A stretch of 64,000 nucleotides of DNA from contig NZ_FYEK01000071.1 of the NCBI RefSeq assembly GCF_900187885.1, positions 28,797 through 92,796 on the forward strand. The letters run 5' to 3'. Positions 25,378 through 34,030 of the stretch are shown in pieces. This DNA comes from Thermoflexus hugenholtzii JAD2. GTDB taxonomy: Bacteria > Chloroflexota > Anaerolineae > Thermoflexales > Thermoflexaceae. Both the position numbers and the translations under genes were made by a program. The notes under the pieces are model-generated. The model saw nothing but the letters and a program-made list of their open reading frames with translations. It did no database searches and was not told the DNA's origin. Positions within the stretch are counted from its first letter, which is position 1. Each line of letters opens with the position of its first letter.

Positions 25378-26259
25378 ATGGAACCCAGACCGGCCAGCAC
25401 GATGATCGCCACGCTGGGCGGGCAGCCACAGGTGATCACCTTCGCCCTGGACGCCTTGCTGAGCCGCGGTGAGCAAATCGTGGAGGTCGTGGTGTTGCAC
25501 CTCGCCCCCCAGGATCCCCGAACCCGTCACGCCCTGGAACGCCTGGATCGCGAGTTCCCCAATGATTTCTACGCCCATGCCCGTCGCTCGATCCGCCTGC
25601 GCCGGGTCATGCTGAAGGATCTCCGGGGCCCCATGCTGGATATCACGGATGAGCGCGCGGCCGAGGCCGTTCGGATGCAGATGATGGAGATCCTCCAGGC
25701 GGAGAAGGCGCAGGGCCGTCCCCTCCATGTCGTGCTGGCCGGGGGACGACGCCTGCTCGCCCTGATGCTCTTCCTCACCGCGGTGGTGCATCTGGATTAT
25801 GCAGATCGGGTGTGGCATCTCTATACCCCTCGCGCCTTCCTGGAGAGAGCGCGGGACGGCCGGCGGATGCACGCGCGGCCGGAGGATGGCGTGCGCCTGA
25901 TCGAGGTGCCCTTCCCCCGTTGGGGGGCGGACTTCCCCGCTTTCCGACAGCTGACCTCCCTGCAGCTGGGGCAGATCGAGTCCCCGGCGGATCGGATCGG
26001 GCGTTGCCGGCAGGTCTGGGAGCGGTTGACGCCCGCCCAGCGTCGCGTGCTGGCGGAGGTCGTCCGCTGCGAACACCTGTTGCAGGTCGCGGAGGCCCTG
26101 CGCCGGTCGCCCAAGACCGTGGACTCCCATCTTGAAGCGATCAAAGCGATCTGCCGCGAGACGTGGGGCCTGTCCTCGGACCATCGTCTCTCCTATCGGG
26201 ATCTGCGGGAATGGTTCCGCCCCTTCGCGCCGTTCATGGACCTTTCCACAACCCGGTGA
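25378..26259 (+). CDS. CARF-domain transcription regulator with C-terminal HTH (NE0113-like CARF)
   Basis: A 293-residue protein. Residues 8-160 form a CARF Rossmann fold of the Cas_NE0113 type, with ATLGGQPQVITFALDALLSR and the ligand loop VVLAGGRRLLALMLFL. The C-terminal 70 residues are a LuxR/GerE-like helix-turn-helix: LTPAQRRVLAEVVRCEHLLQ and EALRRSPKTVDSHLEAIK. By family it should bind cyclic oligoadenylate and change DNA binding, like Csa3 but with an unrelated HTH. The gene diverges from the Csx3 fusion across 46 bases and precedes csx15-cas6, whose upstream region holds inverted repeats. An intrinsic ring-nuclease activity of the CARF domain is possible. Confidence 0.8.
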   Translation: MEPRPASTMIATLGGQPQVITFALDALLSRGEQIVEVVVLHLAPQDPRTRHALERLDREFPNDFYAHARRSIRLRRVMLKDLRGPMLDITDERAAEAVRMQMMEILQAEKAQGRPLHVVLAGGRRLLALMLFLTAVVHLDYADRVWHLYTPRAFLERARDGRRMHARPEDGVRLIEVPFPRWGADFPAFRQLTSLQLGQIESPADRIGRCRQVWERLTPAQRRVLAEVVRCEHLLQVAEALRRSPKTVDSHLEAIKAICRETWGLSSDHRLSYRDLREWFRPFAPFMDLSTTR

Positions 26260-26363
26260 GGGCCGGGGCCCGAAATCGCCATCTCCGCGGGCTTCTGCCC
26301 TGACGCTTCCCAGGGGCAGGGGGGCCTTCTGGCTCCTAATCGTAGAGGAAAGGTCAGCCCCCA

Positions 26364-26392
26364 CATCCGGTCGTCCCCGGATGCGCATCCGG
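26364..26392 (+). promoter_or_regulatory. Candidate operator: CATCCGG/CCGGATG inverted repeats before csx15
   Basis: Half-sites CATCCGG (26364-26370), CCGGATG (26377-26383) and CATCCGG (26386-26392). The last two form a perfect 16-base palindrome, CCGGATGCGCATCCGG (26377-26392). They lie about 60 bases before the csx15 ATG, in the 193-base gap after the CARF-HTH gene, and a weak TACACT -10 is at 26426-26431. A role as the CARF-HTH operator is inference. Confidence 0.35.
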
Positions 26393-26452
26393 TCTTTCCC
26401 TGATGTCCAGCCTGCTGGGCTCGGCTACACTTCGGGGCAAAGGAGGCCGGCA

Positions 26453-26865
26453 TGATCGTCCTGAACTTCGCTCATCCCCTTACACCGGAACAACAGCGAC
26501 AGATCGAAGCTTTTGCGGGGCAGCCGGTAGAACGGGTCATCACCATCGACGCCCAGATCGATCCCGCGCGGCCCCTGGTCCCTCAGGTGGCGGCCATGGT
26601 GGACCGGGTGGGGTTCTCCCCGGAGGAATGGCAGACCCGGCCCATCTTGCTTCTGTTGCCCTCGCTGAACTACAGCGCCGGGGTGCTGCTGGCGGAGCTT
26701 CACGGCCGCATGGGGTATTTCCCATCGATCATCCGGATGCGGCCGGTTCCGGAGGCCGTCCCACCGCGATTTGAGGTGGCGGAGATCATCTCCCTGCAGG
26801 CCGTGCGGGAGGCCGCGCGCGCCCGGCGGGGCGCGTCGGAAAGGAGGGAGAGCGATGCGTCTTAA
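26453..26865 (+). CDS. csx15: CRISPR-associated protein Csx15
   Basis: A 137-residue protein. MIVLNFAHPLTPEQQRQIEA, VERVITIDAQID, GFSPEEWQTRPILLLLPS and AAVLLAELHGRMGYFP-like text (here AGVLLAELHGRMGYFPSI) match the Csx15 family found beside type III systems. It has a CARF-like alpha/beta make-up but is short, and the family has been proposed to act as a ring nuclease or cyclic-oligoadenylate sponge. AAAGGAGG precedes the ATG. Its last 11 bases overlap cas6, so the two are co-expressed. With the Csx3 fusion this gives the locus two predicted off-switches. Confidence 0.8.
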
Positions 26866-27661
26866 GGTCACGTTGCGCTTCGTGCGTCCGGGCCGGTTGC
26901 CCTGGGGCTATCCGGAGTGGCTGCGGGGCCTGGCGTATACGGCGATGCGGCGGGGGTTGCCCCAGGTGGCCCATCGGCTTCACGAGGAGGGGTGGCAGGG
27001 CCCGGAGGGGCGCGCCTACAAGCCCCTCACCTACTCGTGGCTGCATGGCCTGCGGCCGGATGGGAGCGGGCTGTGGGCGGAGGGGTCGGTCACCTGGTGG
27101 GCCTCCTCGCCGATTGAAGCGGTGGTTGAGGCACTGGCCCTGGGGCTGCTGCTGGAGCCGGAGGTGGCGCTGGGGCCACATCCGGTGCAGGTGGAGCGTA
27201 TCGAGGTGGTCCCGGCGCCTGAGGTGGAGGGGTCGATGACCTGCGTCACCCTGTCGCCCATTACAGTCTCCACAGGCGAGCGGCGGTCGGACGGGCGACT
27301 GGTCAAGCGGTATCTTTCGCCGGAGGAGCCGGCCTTCGCGTCGGCGTTAGCGGAGAACCTGCGGCGGAAGGCCGCGGCGTTTTACGGGCAGGAGATGCGG
27401 GGGGAGGTCGTCATCCGACCGCAACCGCCTTATCGCTCCAAGCTCGTGCGCATCCATGACACCGACATTCGGGGGTGGATGCTGCGGCTGACGCTGGAGG
27501 GGGATCCGCGGCTGCTGCGCCTGGCCTACGAAGCCGGCCTCGGCGAACACACCGCCAGCGGCTTCGGGATGGTGGCCATGGCCCGAGAGCAATGGGAGAA
27601 CCCCTCTCCCCATGACGCTCGAATTCTTAAACATTTTGTCCACTTTCGTGCATCTCAATAA
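26855..27661 (+). CDS. cas6: CRISPR endoribonuclease Cas6
   Basis: A 268-residue RAMP protein that cuts pre-crRNA within the repeats. MRLKVTLRFVRPGRLPWGY begins the first ferredoxin fold. ACVTLSPI-type text (here TCVTLSPITVST) and the C-terminal glycine-rich loop EAGLGEHTASGFGMVAM are the Cas6 signatures. The ATG at 26855 overlaps csx15 and has AAAGGAGGGAG upstream. It is the only Cas6 in the window and should serve both the III-D and the I-B effectors. GC content falls sharply at its 3' end, where the promoter of the type III operon lies. Confidence 0.88.
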   Translation: MRLKVTLRFVRPGRLPWGYPEWLRGLAYTAMRRGLPQVAHRLHEEGWQGPEGRAYKPLTYSWLHGLRPDGSGLWAEGSVTWWASSPIEAVVEALALGLLLEPEVALGPHPVQVERIEVVPAPEVEGSMTCVTLSPITVSTGERRSDGRLVKRYLSPEEPAFASALAENLRRKAAAFYGQEMRGEVVIRPQPPYRSKLVRIHDTDIRGWMLRLTLEGDPRLLRLAYEAGLGEHTASGFGMVAMAREQWENPSPHDARILKHFVHFRASQ

Positions 27662-27664
27662 AAT
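27636..27664 (+). promoter_or_regulatory. Promoter of the type III-D operon
   Basis: TTGTCC (27636-27641), exact 17-base spacer, TAAAAT (27659-27664), in an AT-rich stretch at the end of cas6 and 19 bases before the cas10 ATG. If used, the leader would be very short. Confidence 0.6.
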
Positions 27665-27682
27665 CATAATCTGGAGTTTGCG

Positions 27683-29929
27683 ATGATTTTAAATTTAATT
27701 AATTCGTTTAAATCTGAGTTTTCTGAGAAGCTTTACAGATCAGACTATCTCCTTGCGGACACCCGCATTCCCTGGGTGTCGCTCTATGATCATTTGATAC
27801 TCACGGCCGGGTTTGCCGCCGCCCTTGCCGAGGAACTTCTTCGACGTGGCAGGACAGCAATGGAGATATGCGGGATAGAGCTTTCACCCTCCGAACTGCG
27901 GGCCCTTGCCCGCCTGTGTGGGCTCTTGCATGATCTGGGGAAAGCACGAATCGGCGAAATGGAGTACCGATTCCACGTCCAGAGAAGTGTGGAATATGCG
28001 CGGGAGTGGCTTGCTGCGAAGGGTGTGGAGGAGCATCTCCAGGAGATCATCCTGGGCGTAGTGGCGCGCCACCACCTACGAGATGGACCGCAGACAATCC
28101 TGGAGAAACTGGTCTGCCTAGCCGATAGCTATGCCTCCGCCGGGGATCGCCCCGAGCTGGCGCGAGCCTATACGGCAACCGAATTCCAGCGGCTTGCAGG
28201 AGAAACCCTCCGCCTGGAGCAAGAGCTTTTCGGTGCCGACAAACCTGTTTGCTTGCTTCTGGGCGATACGGACGCCATCAAAAGCTACGTGTACGAGACG
28301 AGCACGCTTCCCGAGATCCGCGGAGCAAGTGAAATCCTCCAGGAGCTGGAGGAGAACGTTCGCGGGCTTTTTACGGGGAAGCTCGCTGAAGAAGCCCTCA
28401 TTTACTGCGGCGGAGGAGGCTTCCTCGTCATCGTTCCCGCAAGTCAAGCGGAAGAGCTAAAGCAAGAGATCGAGCGGCTCTATCTGGAGAAAACCGGTGT
28501 TGCCACCATAACGGTCGTCTCCTCAGATCCGCTCGGCTACGCCGACATTGGGCGGGGGCTTGCTCCCTACGACGATGTGCAGGTTCGGGCGCTTTCCGGA
28601 AGGGGTGTTGCTGCCGATCTGCTCTTTAGCCACTTTGAGGCACTCCTCGCAGACCGCACGAAACGCAAAAACTTCGGTGAGTTGGTGTCAGCGCTGACCG
28701 GTAGGCTCCAGCAGCAGAAACGGGCAAAGGCTACAGCCCCGTTCCTGGAGACCTTACCCGTCCACCGACGGTGTGAATCCTGCGGGAAGCGGGCGGCGGA
28801 AGTGCACGACGATGCGCGGGACGAATGGATCTGCGTGATCTGCTCCCAGAAACGGGAGCATGGAAGAGGTGAGCGCCGAGAGTTCGTAAAAGAGTTTGTT
28901 CGGTGGGTGTATGAGAACAAGCGTGTCGAGATTCCCGAAAAGACGCCTGATGGAAGGCCCCGTTTTCCCGAAGACCTGGACACCTTAGCCGGATCGGACG
29001 GTCGGATTGCCCTTTTCTACGCCGATGGGAACAACATGGGCGACCTCCTGCAACTGATGCCCTCGCCCGCCTCGTATCGCCACTTCTCCCGAATGTTGGA
29101 GCAGGCGACCCGGGATGCCCTTTTCTCAGCAATCTGGGCGGTGTTTGACGAAGAGCGCCTGAAGGATCCTGGTAAACCACTGCCCTTCGAAATCATCGCC
29201 CTCGGCGGGGACGACATCGTGGTCATCGTGCCTGCACGCTACGGCTGGGCATTGGCAGTCAAGGTCCTTGAAGCCTTTGAGCAGCACCCTGGTATTGAGA
29301 AGCTTCAGAAAGAGCTTCAAGGGCGAGTGGGAAACGCCCTGCGCCGTCCTGTCTCGCTCAGTCTTTCCGCCGGGCTGGCGATTGCCGATGTGAAGTATCC
29401 AGTGAGCTTTCTCTTCTCGCTGGCCGAAGGACTCCTCAAGGAAGCGAAGAAGCTGGCACGAGAGGTCCATACCAGCACGCTCTGCCACCTCTGGTTGCGG
29501 GCGCCGGTGATTTCGGAACGAGCAGATGTGCTGCTGAGCGCCCTGTATGCGCGACAGAGGATGGTGCTCACGGCGCGTCCCTACACGGCGGAGCAGGCGC
29601 GGAGGCTTGCGAAGCTGGTCCACAGTCTACAACAACTGCCCAAGGCTCAGCGACACTCGCTGGCGGAAGCCCTCGAAAAAGGCGTGCATGTTTCGCTGAA
29701 CTATGCCCTATATCAGGCGGCCCGGCAAAAGGAACGCGGCGCACAGCTTCGTAAGGCGTTTCAAGAGCTGGGAAACCTCCTGGAGCCTGCAATGGACGGC
29801 TTCTGGTTCTGGCGCTGGACGGACGAGGGCTGGAAGACGGCGCTTCTGGACGCGCTGGAACTCATCGAGCTGGGCGCTGTGCTGGACATCCCACGGGAGG
29901 AACATTATGCCCTATCGGCTACAGATTGA
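27683..29929 (+). CDS. cas10: Type III-D CRISPR Cas10 (HD nuclease and cyclic oligoadenylate synthase)
   Basis: A 748-residue large subunit. The N-terminal HD domain has SLYDHLILTAGFAAAL and GLLHDLGKARIG (H83-D84). Palm 1 follows, then a zinc knuckle C364-x2-C367 ... C384-x2-C387, then palm 2 with LFYADGNNMGD and LGGDDIVVIVP. The GGDD at 508-511 is intact, so it should make cyclic oligoadenylates when target RNA binds. The intact HD predicts single-strand DNA cleavage as well. ATG 27683 follows CTGGAG. The first codons are very AT-rich compared with upstream genes. It heads a coupled operon to 37.2 kb; the III-D subtype is inferred from csx10 and multiple Csm3-like genes. Confidence 0.93.
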   Translation: MILNLINSFKSEFSEKLYRSDYLLADTRIPWVSLYDHLILTAGFAAALAEELLRRGRTAMEICGIELSPSELRALARLCGLLHDLGKARIGEMEYRFHVQRSVEYAREWLAAKGVEEHLQEIILGVVARHHLRDGPQTILEKLVCLADSYASAGDRPELARAYTATEFQRLAGETLRLEQELFGADKPVCLLLGDTDAIKSYVYETSTLPEIRGASEILQELEENVRGLFTGKLAEEALIYCGGGGFLVIVPASQAEELKQEIERLYLEKTGVATITVVSSDPLGYADIGRGLAPYDDVQVRALSGRGVAADLLFSHFEALLADRTKRKNFGELVSALTGRLQQQKRAKATAPFLETLPVHRRCESCGKRAAEVHDDARDEWICVICSQKREHGRGERREFVKEFVRWVYENKRVEIPEKTPDGRPRFPEDLDTLAGSDGRIALFYADGNNMGDLLQLMPSPASYRHFSRMLEQATRDALFSAIWAVFDEERLKDPGKPLPFEIIALGGDDIVVIVPARYGWALAVKVLEAFEQHPGIEKLQKELQGRVGNALRRPVSLSLSAGLAIADVKYPVSFLFSLAEGLLKEAKKLAREVHTSTLCHLWLRAPVISERADVLLSALYARQRMVLTARPYTAEQARRLAKLVHSLQQLPKAQRHSLAEALEKGVHVSLNYALYQAARQKERGAQLRKAFQELGNLLEPAMDGFWFWRWTDEGWKTALLDALELIELGAVLDIPREEHYALSATD

Positions 29930-30554
29930 GACAAAGTTCGGCCTTGTCTCCGGTTTGCACATCACCGGGGAGCAGAGCAAGCTCTGGACGGACAGAGCTC
30001 TGGTAGTGGACTGGCGCGACGGCAAAGTTCCCATTGTTCCTGCGACCACAATCAAGGGCTGGCTCCGGGAGAGCGCAGAGCGAACGCTGCGGGGATGGGG
30101 TCAGCGGGTGTGCGACGGCTCTCGCCCCGGAGAGATGTGCAACGCATGCTTGGTTTGCGAGGTCTTTGGATCACCCCGGAGGCGCTCTCCCTTGCGCTTC
30201 TCGGATGCCGAGCTTCGTGAGGGCATGGCGGATGTGCGCATGAACGTCTCGCTCAGCCGCCATCGCAAGACCGCGTATGAGGAGCGGCTCTTCTCCACCG
30301 AGGTCGCCTGGCAGAGGGAACTTGCGGTGCACATCGAGGGCTGGTTCGGTTCGCGGGCAGAAGCTCAGCAGGCAGCTGCTCTCTTGTATATAGCGGCGAA
30401 AGCCGGCTTTGCGATCGGGGCAGCGCGCTCCCGGGGATTGGGCTGGCTCGAGCTGGTGGATTTCACAGCGAGCGTGGACGGCGAGAAACTCCTGGACGAA
30501 GACCTTGTAGCACAGAGCAAAGCGCTTGTATCCCGGACGGAGGGTCCTGCATGA
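29907..30554 (+). CDS. Csm3-like RAMP protein (Cas7 group), first copy
   Basis: A 215-residue single-RAMP backbone subunit. GLHITGEQSKLWTDRALVV carries the loop Asp (D29) that in Csm3 cuts target RNA. VPATTIKGWLRE is the RNA-contact motif, MCNACLVCEVFGSP the zinc-type Cys cluster of Csm3-like proteins, and GAARSRGLGWLEL the C-terminal glycine loop. The ATG at 29907 lies inside the end of cas10, and the gene ends in an ATGA overlap with csx10. It is the shortest Csm3-like protein of the operon. Confidence 0.85.
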   Translation: MPYRLQIETKFGLVSGLHITGEQSKLWTDRALVVDWRDGKVPIVPATTIKGWLRESAERTLRGWGQRVCDGSRPGEMCNACLVCEVFGSPRRRSPLRFSDAELREGMADVRMNVSLSRHRKTAYEERLFSTEVAWQRELAVHIEGWFGSRAEAQQAAALLYIAAKAGFAIGAARSRGLGWLELVDFTASVDGEKLLDEDLVAQSKALVSRTEGPA

Positions 30555-31747
30555 CGGAATACTTCGTCTGCCTCACGCCCGAAAAGCCCCTGCGCACGGG
30601 CACGCTCAAGCCCCGGGGGGATTATCTCGACACGCGGGATTACCTGCCCGGCAGCGTCCTCCGGGGCGCGCTAGCTGAATGGCTCAAGCTAGAGGGGAAA
30701 GCAAGCCAGATCGTCCCGACAGTGCAAAAGGTGCGCTTCGGGAATTTCTTCCCCAGTGTTGCAGAGTCTGTATGGGCTTTGCCCTTCCCGATGACGGCAC
30801 TGGAGTGCAAGTTGCATGGAGGATTTCGGCGCATCCCCAGGGGTTCCACAGAAAAACCTGGACACGGTATCCGGGATAGTCTGCTCATCGCCCTGGCGTA
30901 TGCAGAGCTGGAACGGCAGGGTGTGCGCTTTCCGGTGCCCATGCTCCTGCGCTGCACCCATGAAAACAAAGGAGAGAAGTGCGGCGGGCGCATGGAACGA
31001 GTGAGCGGTTTCTATGCAGCTCTGCCCGAAGGCTGGAGGGCGATGAAGATCGAAAAGGCACTCCAGACCAAGGTTGCACTGAGCCGCCATCGCCGCGCTG
31101 CCCAAGAAGGGATGCTCTATCGGGTAATCGGAGTGCGACCGAAAGGCACATTCGTCGGGCGGATCTGGGTTGAGGACGAGGCAATCCTCGAGGAGCTCAA
31201 GAAAGCGGTGGAGAGCGTCGGAGTCGGCGCCCTCACGACCCGAGGGTTCGGCGCCGCGCGTCTCAAGGCGGTGGAACCCGGCATAGAGCCTATCGCCGAG
31301 CGCCTGCGCACCTTCAACGAGAAACTGCGCGAAGTGTGGCGAGACCTGGCGGATCTGGCCCAGCAGACCGGGAGCCCAGTGCCCACAGAGCCATCGGGGA
31401 CCTACTTCAGCGTGGACCTGCTCTCGCCCGCTGTCCTCCGGGACCCGCACGGGTTGCCCACGCTGAAGCTCTTTCTAAAGCTCGACGGACAATGGCGGGA
31501 GCCGATCTTCTGGGCGACGCAGCATACCTTCGTGGGCGGCTTCTCCACAGCCTGGGGACTGCCCAAGCCCACCTACCTGGGCGCGGCGATGGGAAGCGTG
31601 TATGTGTTTCGAACAGAAGCTTCCCAAGAGGAGCTCCTGCCCTTCCTGGAAGACCTAGAAGCCCGGGGCGTTGGGATCCGCACCGACGAAGGACTGGGCG
31701 AAATTTTGGTGTGCCACCCATTTCATCAGGAGGTAATGCCGGTATGA
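30551..31747 (+). CDS. csx10: Type III-D RAMP protein Csx10
   Basis: A 398-residue protein with two RAMP folds. The N-terminal fold shows TEYFVCLTPEKPLRTGT, DYLPGSVLRGALAEWL and a Cys pair near CTHENKGEKCGG; the glycine loop is GVGALTTRGFGAARL near residue 235. A second, degenerate fold follows, with YFSVDLLSPAVLRD and FVGGFSTAWGLPKP. Csx10 replaces Csm4/Cmr3 as the Cas5-like subunit that holds the crRNA 5' handle and contacts Cas10, and it marks subtype III-D. It is coupled on both sides by ATGA-type overlaps. Confidence 0.85.
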   Translation: MTEYFVCLTPEKPLRTGTLKPRGDYLDTRDYLPGSVLRGALAEWLKLEGKASQIVPTVQKVRFGNFFPSVAESVWALPFPMTALECKLHGGFRRIPRGSTEKPGHGIRDSLLIALAYAELERQGVRFPVPMLLRCTHENKGEKCGGRMERVSGFYAALPEGWRAMKIEKALQTKVALSRHRRAAQEGMLYRVIGVRPKGTFVGRIWVEDEAILEELKKAVESVGVGALTTRGFGAARLKAVEPGIEPIAERLRTFNEKLREVWRDLADLAQQTGSPVPTEPSGTYFSVDLLSPAVLRDPHGLPTLKLFLKLDGQWREPIFWATQHTFVGGFSTAWGLPKPTYLGAAMGSVYVFRTEASQEELLPFLEDLEARGVGIRTDEGLGEILVCHPFHQEVMPV

Positions 31748-32250
31748 TGCCAAATATCAAAACTCTTCAGGTTATTGAGCAACAATGGCTGGATCGCGTG
31801 GTAGAGCTGGCAGAACAAACGATGCGGTCTTCTAAGGTCTATGGAAAGCAGTGTAAGGATAACCACTGGAGCTTGAAAAAAGAATGTCCAGAGTGCCGAG
31901 CTAAAACTTCTGACATACTGCAACGTGCTCAGCTTTCAAATCTTCAGAATTTAGCAAATTCCAGCGATTCAGTTAAAGCGCTGGAGCTATTTATCCGCTA
32001 TCAAATGGGGCGAAAGGAAGGCAAAGGCTGGCGTTACACAGGCAATAGTGATTCCTCGTTTGGATCTAAGGTGATCGAAGACTTTAACCAGTTAGGTAAA
32101 TGGTCGGAGCAAATTGCGCGTGACTCCGGCGAAAGTAATCCTAAGTCTGTGCATTTGTGGCTGATTCGGCTGTACTGCGGCTTTTTGAGCCGGTGGTTCG
32201 TTGCTCTGAAGGGTGGTGAAGAAGAAGTAGAGGCCGTCGAGGAGGAGTAA
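31744..32250 (+). CDS. Type III small subunit, Csm2/Cas11-like
   Basis: A 168-residue helical protein whose position between csx10 and the Csm3-like genes is that of the Cas11 small subunit. DSVKALELFIRYQMGRKEG and a C-terminal helix LWLIRLYCGFLSRWF resemble Csm2-like proteins, and the tail GGEEEVEAVEEE is acidic. An early C-x-H ... C-x2-C cluster (QCKDNHWSLKKECPEC) could bind zinc and is not usual for Csm2. ATG 31744 and ATG 31747 are both possible; the first overlaps the csx10 stop. Assignment rests on size, helix content and gene order. Confidence 0.7.
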   Translation: MMPNIKTLQVIEQQWLDRVVELAEQTMRSSKVYGKQCKDNHWSLKKECPECRAKTSDILQRAQLSNLQNLANSSDSVKALELFIRYQMGRKEGKGWRYTGNSDSSFGSKVIEDFNQLGKWSEQIARDSGESNPKSVHLWLIRLYCGFLSRWFVALKGGEEEVEAVEEE

Positions 32251-32253
32251 ACC

Positions 32254-33150
32254 ATGCACTCGTTCTGGCACTTTGAAAACCGCTGGTTGATTACCGCGAC
32301 CCTGCGGATGAAGACCGCCCTTTCTGTGGGCACCCGCGCGTCGCTCATGCCTGCAGGCTCTGACCTTCCTGTTATCAAGACCCCGGAGGGCATCCCCTTC
32401 ATCCCAGGCTCCTCGCTCAAGGGTGTTGCACGCGCGTATGTGGAGCGACTCCTACGCACGGTGGACAAGCTCGGGCAGACCCACCAGGATGAAAGACTCT
32501 GGGCATGTGACCCGCTGGATGAGAGTGAGTGCTGCGTAATCGCGAAATGCTGTGAGCATTGTGAAAACTGTAAGGGGAATTGCTGTCACGATTGCAGCCG
32601 GTGCAAGAACTGTATGGTCAAACGTGCAATGCAGAATAACCGGCTTGACGATGAGAAGCTCACACAGGAGATCTGGCAGCGCTCCTGCACCGCCTGCCGG
32701 CTCTTCGGCTCCCCCTGGCTGGCGTCGCGGATCTCGTTTCAGGATGCCATGCTCTTGAATCGGGAGAGCCTGCTCCGGCTCACCGAAATCCGCGACGGTG
32801 TGGGGATTGACCGCGACCTGGGCTCAGCGAAAAGCGGCATCAAATATGACTTCGAGACTGTGCCTGCGGGAGCGGAGTTCGGCATTACCATCGTGGTAGA
32901 AAACGCCGACGAATGGGAGGTAGGACTGTTGCTCCTGGCGCTGGAAGCGATGCGAAAGGGCGAACTCCCCGTGGGCGGCAAGACCACACGCGGTCCTGGC
33001 TGGGGAGAAATTGTTGACCTCAAAATCCAGAAGGTGGGCAAGGAAAACCTCCTGGACTACCTCACAGGCATGGGACAACCTGCGGAGATTTTGCATTCGG
33101 AGCTTTTGCAGAGACTCGTAACAGCCTTGCAAGGAGGGAGCCATGCATAA
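32254..33150 (+). CDS. Csm3-like RAMP protein with a 12-cysteine insertion
   Basis: A 298-residue Cas7-type subunit. The catalytic-loop Asp is D37 in AGSDLPVIK, followed by IPFIPGSSLKGVARA. Between residues 85 and 120 sit 12 cysteines; C100-x2-C103-x2-C106-x3-C110 reproduces the spacing of a [4Fe-4S] ferredoxin motif, and C111-x2-C114-x2-C117-x2-C120 follows directly. The usual Csm3 motif SCTACRLFGSPW comes after it. GGKTTRGPGWGEI is the glycine loop. The insertion lies where the thumb of Csm3 contacts target RNA. It overlaps the next gene by 8 bases. A metal cluster in a Csm3-like subunit is, to my knowledge, not described. Confidence 0.85.
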   Translation: MHSFWHFENRWLITATLRMKTALSVGTRASLMPAGSDLPVIKTPEGIPFIPGSSLKGVARAYVERLLRTVDKLGQTHQDERLWACDPLDESECCVIAKCCEHCENCKGNCCHDCSRCKNCMVKRAMQNNRLDDEKLTQEIWQRSCTACRLFGSPWLASRISFQDAMLLNRESLLRLTEIRDGVGIDRDLGSAKSGIKYDFETVPAGAEFGITIVVENADEWEVGLLLLALEAMRKGELPVGGKTTRGPGWGEIVDLKIQKVGKENLLDYLTGMGQPAEILHSELLQRLVTALQGGSHA

Positions 33151-34030
33151 GCGCCGCTGGAACGCTCTGAAGCTGGAACTTGTGATCGAGCCCCGAGCCC
33201 CGCTGCTCATCAAATCGGGGCTGACTTCGCCGAACCCTTCTCTTCCTGACATGCAGTTCGTGCGCACGATGACACCCCGGGGCGAGATGGTCTTCATCCC
33301 CGGTTCTTCACTCAAAGGGACGTTTCGGAGCTTTACGGAGAAGGTGCTGCGGACCGTAAAACCTGATGGCGCCTGCGAGCCGTTCCCCTCCAGCCCAAGT
33401 TACTGCGTCACTCGCTACCGGTTAGCAGACGAAGAAGATCCGGCGAAGGTCTATCAAAAGTCCTGCCGCGCCTGCAAGATCTATGGAAACACCCGTCTTA
33501 AGGGTCGGCTCTCCTTCACAGATGCCTTTCCCGAGGGGACGGTCAAGACCGAAACCCGCCACGGCGTGGCGATCTCCCGATTGACGAATGCGGTGGCCGC
33601 GGGACCCTTCGACATCGAGGTGCTCGTGCAGGGGCGATTCCGGACTGCGCTTGTGCTGGAGAACTTTGAAGCCTGGCAGATGGGGCTCCTGGCGCTGACG
33701 CTCCAGGCAATCAATGACGGGCTGGTGAAGCTGGGCTTCGGCAAGAACCGGGGATTCGGCGAGGTCTCCATGACCGTAGAGCAAGCTGTCGTGGTGCTGG
33801 CTAAAAAGCCAGACCTTCTTCGCAACGCCATTTGGGGCGTAGGAGCCTTTGTGGACGAGGGGGAACGCCAGGCTTACGGGCTTCGGGAGGCAGACCGGCT
33901 GGAGGAGCTGCCCGAGGGGGCGGAGACGGATCTTGCCGTCTTCGTCCAGCGCACCTACGACCGAGAAGCATGGCAGAGGGTGGCTGAGAAGGCGATTGAA
34001 TCCCTCACGCAGGTGCTGGAGGCAGCATGA
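33143..34030 (+). CDS. Csm3-like RAMP protein, third copy
   Basis: A 295-residue Cas7-type protein. The loop Asp is D36 in LPDMQFVRT, followed by VFIPGSSLKGTFRSF. KSCRACKIYGNTRL is the zinc-type motif and FGKNRGFGEVSM the glycine loop. About 80 C-terminal residues beyond the RAMP fold are helical and charged. It should provide one more backbone position and RNA cleavage site. Overlaps of 8 and 4 bases with its neighbours show tight coupling. Confidence 0.85.
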   Translation: MHKRRWNALKLELVIEPRAPLLIKSGLTSPNPSLPDMQFVRTMTPRGEMVFIPGSSLKGTFRSFTEKVLRTVKPDGACEPFPSSPSYCVTRYRLADEEDPAKVYQKSCRACKIYGNTRLKGRLSFTDAFPEGTVKTETRHGVAISRLTNAVAAGPFDIEVLVQGRFRTALVLENFEAWQMGLLALTLQAINDGLVKLGFGKNRGFGEVSMTVEQAVVVLAKKPDLLRNAIWGVGAFVDEGERQAYGLREADRLEELPEGAETDLAVFVQRTYDREAWQRVAEKAIESLTQVLEAA

